NCBI GenBank assembly: GCA_022764165.1
Contig: JALERM010000121.1
Coordinates: forward strand, 1-40,657
Origin: Eubacterium sp.
GTDB lineage: Bacteria; Bacillota; Clostridia; Lachnospirales; Lachnospiraceae
Length of the DNA: 40,657 nt
Direction of reading: 5' to 3'
Positions 25,316-36,944 of this stretch are shown piece by piece. Under the pieces are notes generated by a model. The model was not told where the DNA came from. It did no database searches and saw nothing but the letters and a program-made list of their open reading frames with translations. The position numbers were made by a program, and so were the translations under genes. Within the stretch, counting starts at the first letter, position 1. Every line of letters starts with the position of its first letter.

Positions 25316-26299
25316 TTATCTTCCTTTGTAAACAACTACTACATGACGATACGGCTCATTTCCTTCGCTGTAGGTCTCTACATACTTGTTTCCCTGCAGT
25401 GCAGAGTGAATAATTCTTCTTTCATACGGATTCATCGGCTCCAGCACAACAGCTTTTCTTGTCTTCCGCACTTTAAATGCAATATTTCTGGCAAGATTTT
25501 CCAGAGTGTCTTTTCTGCGGCTTCTGTAATCCTCCGTATCCAGTTTCACTCTTACATAGTTTTCCTGCTCTTTATTTACTACCAGACTGGTCAGATACTG
25601 AAGAGAATCAAGTGTCTGTCCTCTTTTTCCGATCAGAATACCCATATCCTCACCGTCAAAATTAATATCCAGACTGTCATTTTCTTTATCATATACGATC
25701 TGAATATTTACAGGAAGTTCCATTGCTTTAAACACACCTGCCAGGAACTTTTCTGCATCTCTTTTCATAGCAGCAACCTGTTCATCTGTACGGACAACCG
25801 GTTTTTTCTCTTCCTTCTTAACTTCCTGTTTTGTCTCTTTCTTTACCGGAGCTTCTTTCACTGCAGATTCTTTTACAGCTTCCTTTACAACTTCCTTCTC
25901 TGCCGGTTTATTATTTTCCTTCTTCGGAGGCTTGGGAGCATCCTTCTTCACTTCTTTTTTAGGCTCTTTTACAGCCTCTTTTCTGGGTTCTTTATTCTCT
26001 TTTTTAGGTTCCTTTTTGGGTTCTTTTTTAATATCTTTACGAGGCTCTTTCTTTGGTTCTTTCCGAACAGCTTCTTTTTTCTGTTCTTCTTTTTTCAGTT
26101 CCTCCAGAATACTAAACTCTTCTTCTTCCGCTTTTCTGCGAACCCGGATAATTGCCGGTTTACTTCCGATACCAAAAAATCCTGAGGTTCCTTCACGGAC
26201 AACTTCTATCTCCAGGTTATCACTGGAAATTCCAAACTCCAGACACGCTTTGGTAATCGCTTCATCTACAGTTTTTGCCGTAATCTCTCTGAACTCCAT
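25316..26299 (-). CDS. jag: RNA-binding protein Jag/KhpB (SpoIIIJ-associated)
   Basis: A 327-residue RNA-binding protein found after yidC in most Firmicutes and linked to cell elongation and small-RNA biology. The N-terminal Jag domain starts MEFREITAKTVDEAITKAC. Residues of about 65-190 form a very long Lys/Glu/Pro linker with repeated KEPKKE units. The KH domain follows (VNIQIVYDKENDSLDINFDGEDMGILIGKRG, GKRG loop present), and the R3H domain is C-terminal (NPYERRIIHSAL). The linker is much longer than in Bacillus Jag. It lies 11 bp after the yidC stop. Confidence 0.95.
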   Translation of the reverse strand: MEFREITAKTVDEAITKACLEFGISSDNLEIEVVREGTSGFFGIGSKPAIIRVRRKAEEEEFSILEELKKEEQKKEAVRKEPKKEPRKDIKKEPKKEPKKENKEPRKEAVKEPKKEVKKDAPKPPKKENNKPAEKEVVKEAVKESAVKEAPVKKETKQEVKKEEKKPVVRTDEQVAAMKRDAEKFLAGVFKAMELPVNIQIVYDKENDSLDINFDGEDMGILIGKRGQTLDSLQYLTSLVVNKEQENYVRVKLDTEDYRSRRKDTLENLARNIAFKVRKTRKAVVLEPMNPYERRIIHSALQGNKYVETYSEGNEPYRHVVVVYKGR

Positions 26300-26310
26300 T
26301 GCCCTTCCCC

Positions 26311-27609
26311 CTATTTCTTCTTGTTTTTCTCATCAAACTGTTTTACCATATTAGCTTTTGCAGCAAGGCTTCCCGGTTTGTACTCGGTATTTTTATAATA
26401 TTCCGTCGATTTTTTCATCCGTTCTGCCTTATCTTCTGCAGTCAGACCTGGTTTCTGCTGCTGCGGCTGCTGAATATTTTTCACATTCATTCTTGCCTGC
26501 TGATTGATCTGCTGAGGATTATATCCTCTCTTTTCCATTTTCTTTTTCATCTTTTCCTGATTTTTGCGGATGTATTCTTCCATATCCATGGTATCCATCT
26601 TTTTATTCAGGACAACCTGCTGGATACTTCGAATCACGGCACCGATTACCCAGTAGATACCAATACCTACAGGAAATGAAAAACAAAATACAGCAGACAT
26701 CACCGGCATAACCGTATTCATACTCTTCATGGAAGCTTCCATGGTACTCGGAGCTTCATTACTGTTATTCTGCGGCTGCGGCATCAGTTTGTAGTTCATC
26801 CACTGAGTAAACCATGCCAGAACCGGAATCAGCACAGCAGCAATGATCATAATCCATCCGGTTACACCACCCTGAGCCCATCCAGACTTAATGACAGCCA
26901 TCGGAGTATCAGAAATATTTAACACCAGGAACTGATTAATATGTTCTGCCTTAGCGGCCACCTGTTCAAATACATTTGCATGCGCGCTGAACTCCGGCAG
27001 GTTTGCAAACAGTTCCATCTGAGAAGGTGACAGTTTATATAAGAAATCAATAATTGTCTCTTTTGTAAATTCGGTATTGGCAGTAATACCATACATACTG
27101 ATACTGTTGTCTGTGATAAACTTGCTGATAATATCACCAAAGCCCTTTACAGACATAATGTTAGAAGCAAGACCTGTAAATACATTTCTTACTCCTGAAA
27201 TATAGCCGGGAATATGATAAATTACCTGATACAATGCCAGCAGTACAGGCATCTGAATCAAAAGCTGCACACAGCTTCCGGTAGGGGATACTCCGTACTT
27301 CTGATAAACAGCATTTAACTCTTCATTCTGTTTCATCATGGAGTCATTATCTTTTTTCCCTTTGTACTTTTTCTGGATTCTCTGTATCTCCGGCTGCATG
27401 ATACTGTTCATCTTTGAAAACTTCTGCTGCTTAATCTGCAGAGGCATCATTGCCATATAAACGACAAGAGTGAACAGAATGATGGCAAGACCGATGTTGG
27501 GGATACCAATCAGATCCAAAAGCGCATAGATTGCATTAATAACCCATCCTAAAATGCTACAAATCCATCCGATGATAGGAGTTGTAACTTTTGTCATCAC
27601 AATATTCAA
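26311..27609 (-). CDS. yidC: Membrane protein insertase YidC/SpoIIIJ
   Basis: Inserts proteins into the cytoplasmic membrane, alone or with Sec. The 432-residue protein has five predicted helices; PLQIKQQKFSKMNSIMQPEIQRIQKKYK is the conserved first cytoplasmic loop, followed by PTGSCVQLLIQMPVLLALY. It is longer than Bacillus SpoIIIJ through an extracytoplasmic insert (about 165-235) and a basic, Gln-rich C-terminal tail. No lipobox is visible. The start codon is TTG (27607-27609) with GAAGGAGG eight bases upstream; an ATG four codons in is less well placed. Confidence 0.95.
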   Translation of the reverse strand: MNIVMTKVTTPIIGWICSILGWVINAIYALLDLIGIPNIGLAIILFTLVVYMAMMPLQIKQQKFSKMNSIMQPEIQRIQKKYKGKKDNDSMMKQNEELNAVYQKYGVSPTGSCVQLLIQMPVLLALYQVIYHIPGYISGVRNVFTGLASNIMSVKGFGDIISKFITDNSISMYGITANTEFTKETIIDFLYKLSPSQMELFANLPEFSAHANVFEQVAAKAEHINQFLVLNISDTPMAVIKSGWAQGGVTGWIMIIAAVLIPVLAWFTQWMNYKLMPQPQNNSNEAPSTMEASMKSMNTVMPVMSAVFCFSFPVGIGIYWVIGAVIRSIQQVVLNKKMDTMDMEEYIRKNQEKMKKKMEKRGYNPQQINQQARMNVKNIQQPQQQKPGLTAEDKAERMKKSTEYYKNTEYKPGSLAAKANMVKQFDEKNKKK

Positions 27610-27678
27610 TTAAGTTTCCTCCTTCAATAAACATGCCTGTCTTGCAGGTACAATCACGAAGGAACATATCCTTTTCCC

Positions 27679-27888
27679 CTACGGTACGGGATCAAATCCA
27701 CCTTTAGAAAACGGATTGCACCTTAAAATTCTCCATGCAGCTAACAGGCCGCCCTTCAATGCCCCATATTTTTCAATTGCTTCCAGCCCATATTGGGAAC
27801 AGGACGGAATATAGGGACATTTGGTACTCTTTAAAGGAGACAAAAACTTCTGATAAAATCTAATTGCTCTGATCATTAACTTTTTCAT
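27679..27888 (-). CDS. yidD: Membrane protein insertion efficiency factor YidD
   Basis: A 69-residue protein that assists YidC-dependent insertion. It starts [19 protein letters not shown], and the conserved block [19 protein letters not shown] is followed by [24 protein letters not shown], a near-perfect family match. The start at 27888 has AAGGATG upstream; a longer in-frame form reaches far into rnpA and is unlikely. It overlaps the 3' end of rnpA by 29 bp. Confidence 0.95.
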   Translation of the reverse strand: MKKLMIRAIRFYQKFLSPLKSTKCPYIPSCSQYGLEAIEKYGALKGGLLAAWRILRCNPFSKGGFDPVP

Positions 27889-28243
27889 GATGTTCATCCT
27901 TATGATCATGTTCAACAATTTTATGCAGCCTGCCAAGGTGTAGCAGTGCACTCTCAATCTCACGAAACGTTCTCTCTTTTGCACTGACGCGGGCCACAAC
28001 GACGATATCCACCCCTCTATGAAATTCCTGTTCATGCAGACGGTAGCTTTCTCTTACCAGCCTGCAGAGCCGATGGCGCACTACACTATTGCCCACCTTT
28101 TTACTAACGGAGATTCCGATTCTGTTTTTTTCCAGCTGGTTCTCTTTTACATACATGACTAAATATTTATTCACATAGGATGTCCCTGTTTTATAAACCT
28201 GCTGAAAATCTCTGTTTTTTTTCAAGCTCTCTGAATATTCCAT
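27860..28243 (-). CDS. rnpA: Ribonuclease P protein component
   Basis: The protein subunit of RNase P, which matures tRNA 5' ends. Length 127 residues. Family motifs: [15 protein letters not shown] near the start, [25 protein letters not shown] (the RNA-binding basic segment, with RHRLCR where RNRxKR is common) and DIVVVAR. AAAGGAAG precedes the ATG. It follows rpmH by about 70 bp and overlaps yidD. Confidence 0.97.
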   Translation of the reverse strand: MEYSESLKKNRDFQQVYKTGTSYVNKYLVMYVKENQLEKNRIGISVSKKVGNSVVRHRLCRLVRESYRLHEQEFHRGVDIVVVARVSAKERTFREIESALLHLGRLHKIVEHDHKDEHHEKVNDQSN

Positions 28244-28292
28244 AGAAATCTTCCTTTAAAGAATTGATAAATTATATTTCATGATAGAAGAA

Positions 28293-28314
28293 AAGACCAC
28301 AAATCTGCGGTCTT
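28293..28314 (-). terminator. Attenuator-like hairpin at the rpmH stop codon
   Basis: AAGACCACA (28293-28301) pairs with TGCGGTCTT (28306-28314), a 9-bp stem with one wobble, followed by TTCTTCT on the minus strand. Its arm touches the rpmH stop codon. It could end part of the transcripts so that L34 is made in excess over RnpA. Confidence 0.6.
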
Positions 28315-28447
28315 ATGCTGATAATTTTTTTCTTCCTTTTAATCTTCTGGCTGCAAGTACTTTTCTGCCGCCTTTTGTGCTCATTCTTGCTCTGAATCCG
28401 TGAACTTTGGATCTGGATCTCTTTTTCGGCTGAAATGTCATTTTCAT
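28313..28447 (-). CDS. rpmH: 50S ribosomal protein L34
   Basis: A 44-residue, very basic ribosomal protein starting [20 protein letters not shown] and ending GRKKLSA, a full match to L34. AAGGAGGTG lies just upstream of the ATG. It heads the leftward rpmH-rnpA-yidD-yidC-jag group next to the origin, with its own strong promoter. Confidence 0.98.
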   Translation of the reverse strand: MKMTFQPKKRSRSKVHGFRARMSTKGGRKVLAARRLKGRKKLSA

Positions 28448-28519
28448 ATTAAAGGCACCTCCTTCAAAACCGGCTATTCGGTTGTATTATCTTCATGTAT
28501 GTCAGAAAACATCATTTCA

Positions 28520-28548
28520 ATTATATTCATAAACATTTGTCAAGTCAA
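28520..28548 (-). promoter_or_regulatory. rpmH promoter
   Basis: On the minus strand: TTGACT (28543-28548), 17 bases, TATAAT (28520-28525). Leader of about 65 nt before rpmH. Confidence 0.7.
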
Positions 28549-28620
28549 GCAAAATCGAGCATTTTTTGCATTCAAAATCTATTTTTTCTTCATATCACTC
28601 AAAAATCATCATCATATTAC

Positions 28621-28648
28621 TTGAATCACCTGTGTTATATGCTATAAT
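28621..28648 (+). promoter_or_regulatory. Promoter of the flavodiiron gene
   Basis: TTGAAT (28621-28626), 16 bases, TATAAT (28643-28648) preceded by TGC, giving an extended -10. It is divergent from the rpmH promoter about 75 bp away. Confidence 0.7.
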
Positions 28649-28677
28649 AATGAAAAAATATAAAGGAGATATGTGAT

Positions 28678-30468
28678 ATGTTTATTACCAACGATATTAA
28701 ATACGTAGGCGTAAATGATCATGATGTTGATCTTTTTGAAGGTCAGTACGTTGTTCCCAACGGCATGGCATACAATTCCTATGTGATTATGGATGAAAAA
28801 GTTGCTGTTATGGACACCGTAGATGCACGTTTTAAACATGAATGGCTGGATCAGATCGGAGCTCTGCTGGGAGATCGTCAGCCTGATTATCTGATTATTC
28901 AGCATATGGAACCGGATCACTCTGCCAATATTGCCAACTTTATGCAGTTATACACAGAAACCACCATCGTTTCCAGTGCAAAAGCTTTCACTATGATGAA
29001 ACAGTTCTTCGGAACAGATTTTGCGGACAGATGCATTGTTATTAAAGAAGGGGATACCCTCTCTCTCGGAAAGCACACTCTTGCATTTGTTGCTGCTCCT
29101 ATGGTTCACTGGCCTGAAGTTATGGTTACTTATGACACCTGTGACAAAGTTCTTTTCTCTGCAGACGGTTTTGGCAAATTTGGTGCTCTTGATGTGGAAG
29201 AAGACTGGGCATGCGAAGCACGCCGCTATTATATCGGTATTGTAGGCAAATACGGCACACAGGTACAGAATCTTCTGAAAAAGGCAGCAGGACTGGATAT
29301 TCAGACCATCTGTCCGCTTCATGGTCCGATATTAAAAGAAAATCTGGGATATTATCTGGGTCTTTACAATACCTGGTCATCCTATGAAGCTGAATCTGAA
29401 GGTATCGTTATCGCTTATACTTCCGTATATGGCAATACAAAAAAAGCAGTTACTACTCTGGCGGACATGCTCCGTGAAAAAGGATGCCCGAAAGTTGTTG
29501 TTCACGATCTGGCCCGCACGGATATGGCCGAAGCTGTGGAAGATGCATTCCGCTACAACAAACTGGTTCTGGCTACTACCACCTATAATGCAGGTATTTT
29601 CCCATTCATGCGTGACTTTATCGAGCATCTGACCGAAAGAAATTATCAGAACCGCACAGTTGCCCTGATTGAAAATGGTTCCTGGGCTCCTATGGCTACA
29701 AAAGTCATGACTAAAATGTTTGAGGGAAGCAAAAAACTGACATTTACCGACACTAATGTACGTATTATGTCAGCTTTGAATGACGAAAGCAGTGCTCAGC
29801 TGGAAGCTCTGGCTGATGAACTGTGCCGTGATTATATTGCACAGCATACCGAAACAGCCAATAAAAATGACCTTACCGCCCTTTTCAATATCGGTTATGG
29901 TCTTTACGTGGTAACATCCAATGATGGTAAAAAAGATAATGGTCTGATTGTCAATACTGTATCTCAGGTGACAAACACACCAAACCGTATTGCCGTTACC
30001 ATTAACAAAGCTAACTACTCTCACCATGTAATCAAACAGACAGGAATCATGAACCTGAACTGCCTGTCCACAGACGCTCCGTTCCATGTATTTGAAAACT
30101 TTGGATTCCAGAGCGGAAGAACTGCAGACAAATTTGCAGGCTGGGATCCACTCCGCTCCGACAACGGACTGGTATTCCTTCCCAAATACATTAACTCCTT
30201 TATGTCTCTGAAGGTAGAACAGTACATTGATCTGGACACCCACGGAATGTTCATCTGCAGCATCACCGAATCCAGAGTAATGTCCCGTCTGGAAACCATG
30301 ACTTATAACTATTACCAGAGCAACGTAAAACCGAAACCGGCTACTGAAGGCAAAAAAGGCTTTGTCTGCAAAGTATGCGGATACATCTATGAAGGCGAAG
30401 AACTTCCTGATGACTACATCTGCCCACTGTGCAAACATGGCGTTGCTGATTTCGAACCGATTGCATAA
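28678..30468 (+). CDS. Flavodiiron protein fused to flavin reductase-like and rubredoxin-like domains
   Basis: A 596-residue FprA-type oxidoreductase that should reduce oxygen (or nitric oxide) to protect an anaerobe. Domains in order: metallo-beta-lactamase-like diiron domain (1-240) with ligand motif HMEPDH at 76-81; flavodoxin domain (about 245-390) with the FMN loop TSVYGNT; flavin-reductase-like domain (about 400-550); rubredoxin-like domain at the end (562-596) with Cys564, Cys567, Cys582 and Cys585. The rubredoxin part is the short rubrerythrin-like form. The fusion would carry electrons from NAD(P)H or a donor to the diiron site in one chain; that path is inferred. It has its own promoter and AAAGGAG. 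Confidence 0.93.
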   Translation: MFITNDIKYVGVNDHDVDLFEGQYVVPNGMAYNSYVIMDEKVAVMDTVDARFKHEWLDQIGALLGDRQPDYLIIQHMEPDHSANIANFMQLYTETTIVSSAKAFTMMKQFFGTDFADRCIVIKEGDTLSLGKHTLAFVAAPMVHWPEVMVTYDTCDKVLFSADGFGKFGALDVEEDWACEARRYYIGIVGKYGTQVQNLLKKAAGLDIQTICPLHGPILKENLGYYLGLYNTWSSYEAESEGIVIAYTSVYGNTKKAVTTLADMLREKGCPKVVVHDLARTDMAEAVEDAFRYNKLVLATTTYNAGIFPFMRDFIEHLTERNYQNRTVALIENGSWAPMATKVMTKMFEGSKKLTFTDTNVRIMSALNDESSAQLEALADELCRDYIAQHTETANKNDLTALFNIGYGLYVVTSNDGKKDNGLIVNTVSQVTNTPNRIAVTINKANYSHHVIKQTGIMNLNCLSTDAPFHVFENFGFQSGRTADKFAGWDPLRSDNGLVFLPKYINSFMSLKVEQYIDLDTHGMFICSITESRVMSRLETMTYNYYQSNVKPKPATEGKKGFVCKVCGYIYEGEELPDDYICPLCKHGVADFEPIA

Positions 30469-30506
30469 ATACAGAACTATCAATCGATACTCTCTACAAA
30501 TCTAAA

Positions 30507-30880
30507 TTATCCACCGGGTTCTATACAGCATCTCTGTATAGAACCCGGATTCTTCAACCACCTTATCCTTCCCAAGTATCCTCCCTCTCCACAATTTATG
30601 CACATAGCTCACCCCTGTTTATCCACATATTGTGGATAATTTGTGGATAACTCTCTTTTTCAGTGTGTATATCCTGTGTATATATTATGGATAATTTACA
30701 AATTCCCTTGTTTTTCAATGTTTTTCGGTGTGTATAACTATCTTTCCCTATTTTTCGACATTGTGGTTATTTCACACTATATGTGTTTTTTTATATACTT
30801 ATCCACATTTTATCATTGATTAAATTTTAAATTTATTATAAGATATAGTAGAGATATTATAGATAAGAATACTTACCTAA
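30507..30880. other. Replication origin oriC (upstream DnaA-box cluster and unwinding region)
   Basis: Perfect DnaA boxes TTATCCACA are at 30619-30627 (plus), 30631-30639 and 30642-30650 (minus) and 30799-30807 (plus). TTATNCACA matches are at 30596-30604 (plus) and 30729-30737 (minus), with near matches at 30507, 30664 and 30675. A strongly AT-rich stretch (about 30808-30880) just after the last box suits the DNA-unwinding element; its TAGTAGAGA-type repeats resemble DnaA-trios. It lies directly before dnaA, and gene strand switches here. Exact borders are not determined. Confidence 0.9.
30514..30548 (+). terminator. Long hairpin after the flavodiiron gene
   Basis: CCGGGTTCTATACAG (30514-30528) and CTGTATAGAACCCGG (30534-30548) form a perfect 15-bp stem with a five-base loop. 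The tail ATTCTTC is only moderately T-rich. It is placed to stop transcription before it enters oriC. Confidence 0.7.
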
Positions 30881-30963
30881 TTTTTGAGAAACATGTACTG
30901 CAGGTTTCTTTTTTTGGCGGTCAAAAAAATTTTTCTACCCCTGCACTACTAACGGAGGAAATC

Positions 30964-32316
30964 ATGGACATTATTTACGAAAAATGGGACGAAATACTGG
31001 AAACAGTCAAGAAAGAACATGAACTTTCAGATGTTTCCTTTAAAACATGGCTGAAACCCTTGAAAATTCATAAGATTGATGACCAGGTGGTAACCATCCT
31101 GGTTCCTTCCCAGCAGGTAGGTCTAAACTACATCAGCAAAAAATATGCACTGCCACTGAAAGTGGCTATTTCCGAACTTACCGGAGAAGATTATGATATT
31201 CATTTTATCCTTCCCGAAGATGTAGTTGCGGAAGAAAAAGAAAAGCCAGTGCCGGCCAATTTTACAATGAACAAAGAACTGGCTAACCTGAATCCAAAAT
31301 ATACTTTTGACACCTTTGTTGTCGGCAGCAACAATAAGTTTGCACATGCAGCTTCACTGGCAGTAGCTGAATCTCCGGGAGAAATTTACAATCCTCTCTT
31401 CCTGTACGGAGGCGTTGGACTGGGAAAAACTCACCTGATGCATTCTGTTGCCCATTTTATATTAGAAAGAAATCCTTCAACTAAAATTTTATATACTACC
31501 AGTGAATCTTTTACCAATGAGCTGATTGAAGCAATCCGTAACGGAAATAATACCGCCATGACCAAATTCCGTGAGAAGTACAGGAACATTGATGTTCTTC
31601 TGATTGACGATATTCAGTTTATTATAGGAAAAGAATCCACCCAGGAAGAATTTTTCCATACTTTCAATGCTCTGCACGGGGCGAAAAAACAGATTATTAT
31701 TTCCAGTGATAAGCCGCCGAAAGATATGGAAATCCTGGAAGACCGTATCCGTTCCCGGTTTGAATGGGGACTTCTGGCAGATATTTCTTCTCCTGACTAT
31801 GAGACCCGGGTAGCCATTCTTAGAAAAAAAGAAGAAATGGACGGATATAATCTTGATGACGCCATTATTGAATATATCGCAAAAAATATTAAATCCAACA
31901 TCCGTGAGCTGGAGGGATCTCTGAATAAAATTATTGCCTATGCCAATCTGGAAAAACGTGAAATTACAATGGAACTGGCAGAAAGTGTACTGAAAGATAT
32001 TATTTCTCCCAATGAGAAGAAGATTATTACACCTGAATATATTGTGAATACAGTAGCAGAACATTTTGACATTACACCGGAAGACATTGCCGGTTCAAAA
32101 AGAAACAGTAAAATTGTCTATCCACGACAGATTTCCATGTATCTTTGCCGGGAATTAACCAACATTCCCCTGAAATCCATCGGTAAATGTCTGGGAAATC
32201 GAGATCACACAACGATCATGCATGGCTGCGAAAAAATAGAACAGGAATTACAGACCTCTCCCACCACGCAGAAGGTTATCGACATCCTTAAGAAAAAGCT
32301 TCAGCCTGGAAGCTAA
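30964..32316 (+). CDS. dnaA: Chromosomal replication initiator protein DnaA
   Basis: Binds the DnaA boxes and opens oriC; 450 residues. Domain I is at 1-85, a short linker follows to about 105, the AAA+ domain has Walker A GGVGLGKT at 149-156 and Walker B DVLLIDDIQF, and the C-terminal DNA-binding domain carries the signature GNRDHTTIMHGCEKI. GGAGG lies six bases before the ATG. DnaA boxes on both sides suggest self-regulation. Confidence 0.99.
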   Translation: MDIIYEKWDEILETVKKEHELSDVSFKTWLKPLKIHKIDDQVVTILVPSQQVGLNYISKKYALPLKVAISELTGEDYDIHFILPEDVVAEEKEKPVPANFTMNKELANLNPKYTFDTFVVGSNNKFAHAASLAVAESPGEIYNPLFLYGGVGLGKTHLMHSVAHFILERNPSTKILYTTSESFTNELIEAIRNGNNTAMTKFREKYRNIDVLLIDDIQFIIGKESTQEEFFHTFNALHGAKKQIIISSDKPPKDMEILEDRIRSRFEWGLLADISSPDYETRVAILRKKEEMDGYNLDDAIIEYIAKNIKSNIRELEGSLNKIIAYANLEKREITMELAESVLKDIISPNEKKIITPEYIVNTVAEHFDITPEDIAGSKRNSKIVYPRQISMYLCRELTNIPLKSIGKCLGNRDHTTIMHGCEKIEQELQTSPTTQKVIDILKKKLQPGS

Positions 32317-32562
32317 TTATCCACATCCAAAATGTGAATCCTATGTGTACAGTTTGTGGACAACTTTAACTAAAAAAGAAATGCACACTTCATTCACATG
32401 ATTCTTCTACTGGATGCACAAAGTTATCCTTGCTAAAAAAAGCTTTATTTTCAGGGTTTGTTTTACTTTTACACATTTTCACAGCCCCTACTACGAATAC
32501 TACGGATTTTTTATTATGATTAGATTAATGAACCACTGGTTCAAGGAAGGAAGTTATTCACA
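32317..32562. other. Second DnaA-box cluster between dnaA and dnaN
   Basis: A perfect TTATCCACA begins at the base after the dnaA stop (32317-32325). A one-mismatch box in the opposite direction is at 32355-32363, and TTATTCACA (TTATNCACA type) is at 32554-32562, just before the dnaN ATG. With the upstream cluster this makes a two-part origin, as in Bacillus. No gene lies in the stretch. Confidence 0.7.
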
Positions 32563-32564
32563 TT

Positions 32565-33674
32565 ATGAAATTAATCTGTTCCAAGAATGAATTACTGAAA
32601 AGCGTAAACATTGTACTCAAAGCAGTACCATCAAAAACCACTATGCCCATTCTCGAATGTATTCTACTTGATGCTTCTGCTTCCGAGATTAAATTTACAG
32701 CCAACGATATGGAACTGGGAATTGAAACAAAAGTAAAAGGCATCATCGATGAAAAGGGAATTATTGCTCTTGACGCAAAAATTTTCTCTGATATTATCCG
32801 CAAACTTCCTGACAATGATGTTTATATTTCGACAGATGCAAACTACAATACCACAATCACCTGTGAAAAAGCCCGTTTCGTCATTCCGGGAAAAGATGGA
32901 GAAGATTTTGCGTATCTTCCTGTTATTGAAAAAACAGAAGGAATCGAACTGTCTCAATTTACATTAAAAGAAGTCATTCGTCAGACTATTTTTTCTATTG
33001 CCGTCAACGAAAACAGTAAACTGATGACCGGTGAACTTTTCGAAATCAAAAACAATATACTGAAAGTTGTTTCTTTGGACGGACATAGAATATCCATCCG
33101 CAAGATAGAATTGAATGACGATTATGCAGATCATAAAGTCGTAGTTCCGGGAAAAACATTAAATGAAATCAGCAAAATTCTTTCGGGTGAAGTAGAAGAT
33201 AAAGTTAAAATTTTCTTCACCGAAAATCATATTGTATTTGAATTTGATGATACCGTTGTTGTTTCACGTCTGATTGAAGGCGAATATTTCCGTATCGACC
33301 AGATGCTTTCCAGTGATTATGAAACAAAAATTCAGATAAATAAAAAAGAATTTCTGGATTGTATTGATAGAGCTACTCTTTTTGTTAAAGAGAGTGACAA
33401 AAAACCAATTATTATTAATATTGAAAATGAAAGTATGCAGCTGAATATCAATACCCAGATTGGTTCTATGAAAGAAGACATTGATATCGAAAAAGAAGGA
33501 AAAGACATCATGATTGGCTTCAATCCTAAATTTTTGATTGATGCACTGAAGGTTATTGATGATGAAAAAGTCACGATTTATCTGGTAAATCCCAAAGCAC
33601 CATGCTTTATTAAAGATGAAAAAGAATCATACATTTACCTGATTCTTCCGGTAAATTTTAATTCCATGCGGTAA
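32565..33674 (+). CDS. dnaN: DNA polymerase III beta sliding clamp
   Basis: The ring-shaped processivity factor for DNA polymerase III; 369 residues, normal length, made of three repeated clamp folds. MKLICSKNELLKSVNIVLKAVPSKTTMPILE is the typical N-terminus, and the end YLILPVNFNSMR matches the family C-terminal P-x-R/MR tail that shapes the partner pocket. It follows dnaA with a DnaA-box region between. Confidence 0.98.
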   Translation: MKLICSKNELLKSVNIVLKAVPSKTTMPILECILLDASASEIKFTANDMELGIETKVKGIIDEKGIIALDAKIFSDIIRKLPDNDVYISTDANYNTTITCEKARFVIPGKDGEDFAYLPVIEKTEGIELSQFTLKEVIRQTIFSIAVNENSKLMTGELFEIKNNILKVVSLDGHRISIRKIELNDDYADHKVVVPGKTLNEISKILSGEVEDKVKIFFTENHIVFEFDDTVVVSRLIEGEYFRIDQMLSSDYETKIQINKKEFLDCIDRATLFVKESDKKPIIINIENESMQLNINTQIGSMKEDIDIEKEGKDIMIGFNPKFLIDALKVIDDEKVTIYLVNPKAPCFIKDEKESYIYLILPVNFNSMR

Positions 33675-33688
33675 GAAAGTGAGAAAAT

Positions 33689-33898
33689 ATGGAAATCATA
33701 AAATTAAGAGATGAATTTATTAAGTTGGGGCAGGCACTGAAAGCGGCCAGCCTGGTTGAGGATGGAGTAGAAGCAAAACTGGTGATTCAGGATGGCCTGG
33801 TCAAAGTCAATGGTGAGACTGATACCCGGAGAGGAAGAAAACTTTATGACGGGGATGTTGTCTCTTTTGACGGACAGGAGATCAGAATAGAGAAATAA
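33689..33898 (+). CDS. yaaA: S4-domain RNA-binding protein YaaA
   Basis: A 69-residue single S4 domain, found between dnaN and recF in many Firmicutes. The core EIIKLRDEFIKLGQALKAASLVEDG and GLVKVNGETDTRRGRKLYDGDVV is the S4 RNA-binding loop. In Bacillus the homologue has been linked to ribosome assembly. It starts 14 bp after dnaN and ends two bases before recF. Confidence 0.93.
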   Translation: MEIIKLRDEFIKLGQALKAASLVEDGVEAKLVIQDGLVKVNGETDTRRGRKLYDGDVVSFDGQEIRIEK

Positions 33899-33900
33899 CT

Positions 33901-36907
<3,007 letters not shown>

Positions 36908-36944
36908 TGAGATTTCATAAGATTCGCAAAATAAGGAGAAAAAT

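Noticed and set aside
26000-26110. Direct repeats that could be read as a CRISPR or tandem repeat array
   Set aside because: They are codon-level repeats of the Lys/Glu/Pro linker in jag, with no regular spacer pattern.
25187-26185. Long plus-strand open frame opposite jag
   Set aside because: Its Phe/Leu-rich sequence is the complement of the Lys/Glu/Pro linker of jag; no ribosome site or family match.
29770-30483. 237-codon minus-strand frame opposite the flavodiiron gene
   Set aside because: The real gene on the other strand has full domain support; this frame has none.
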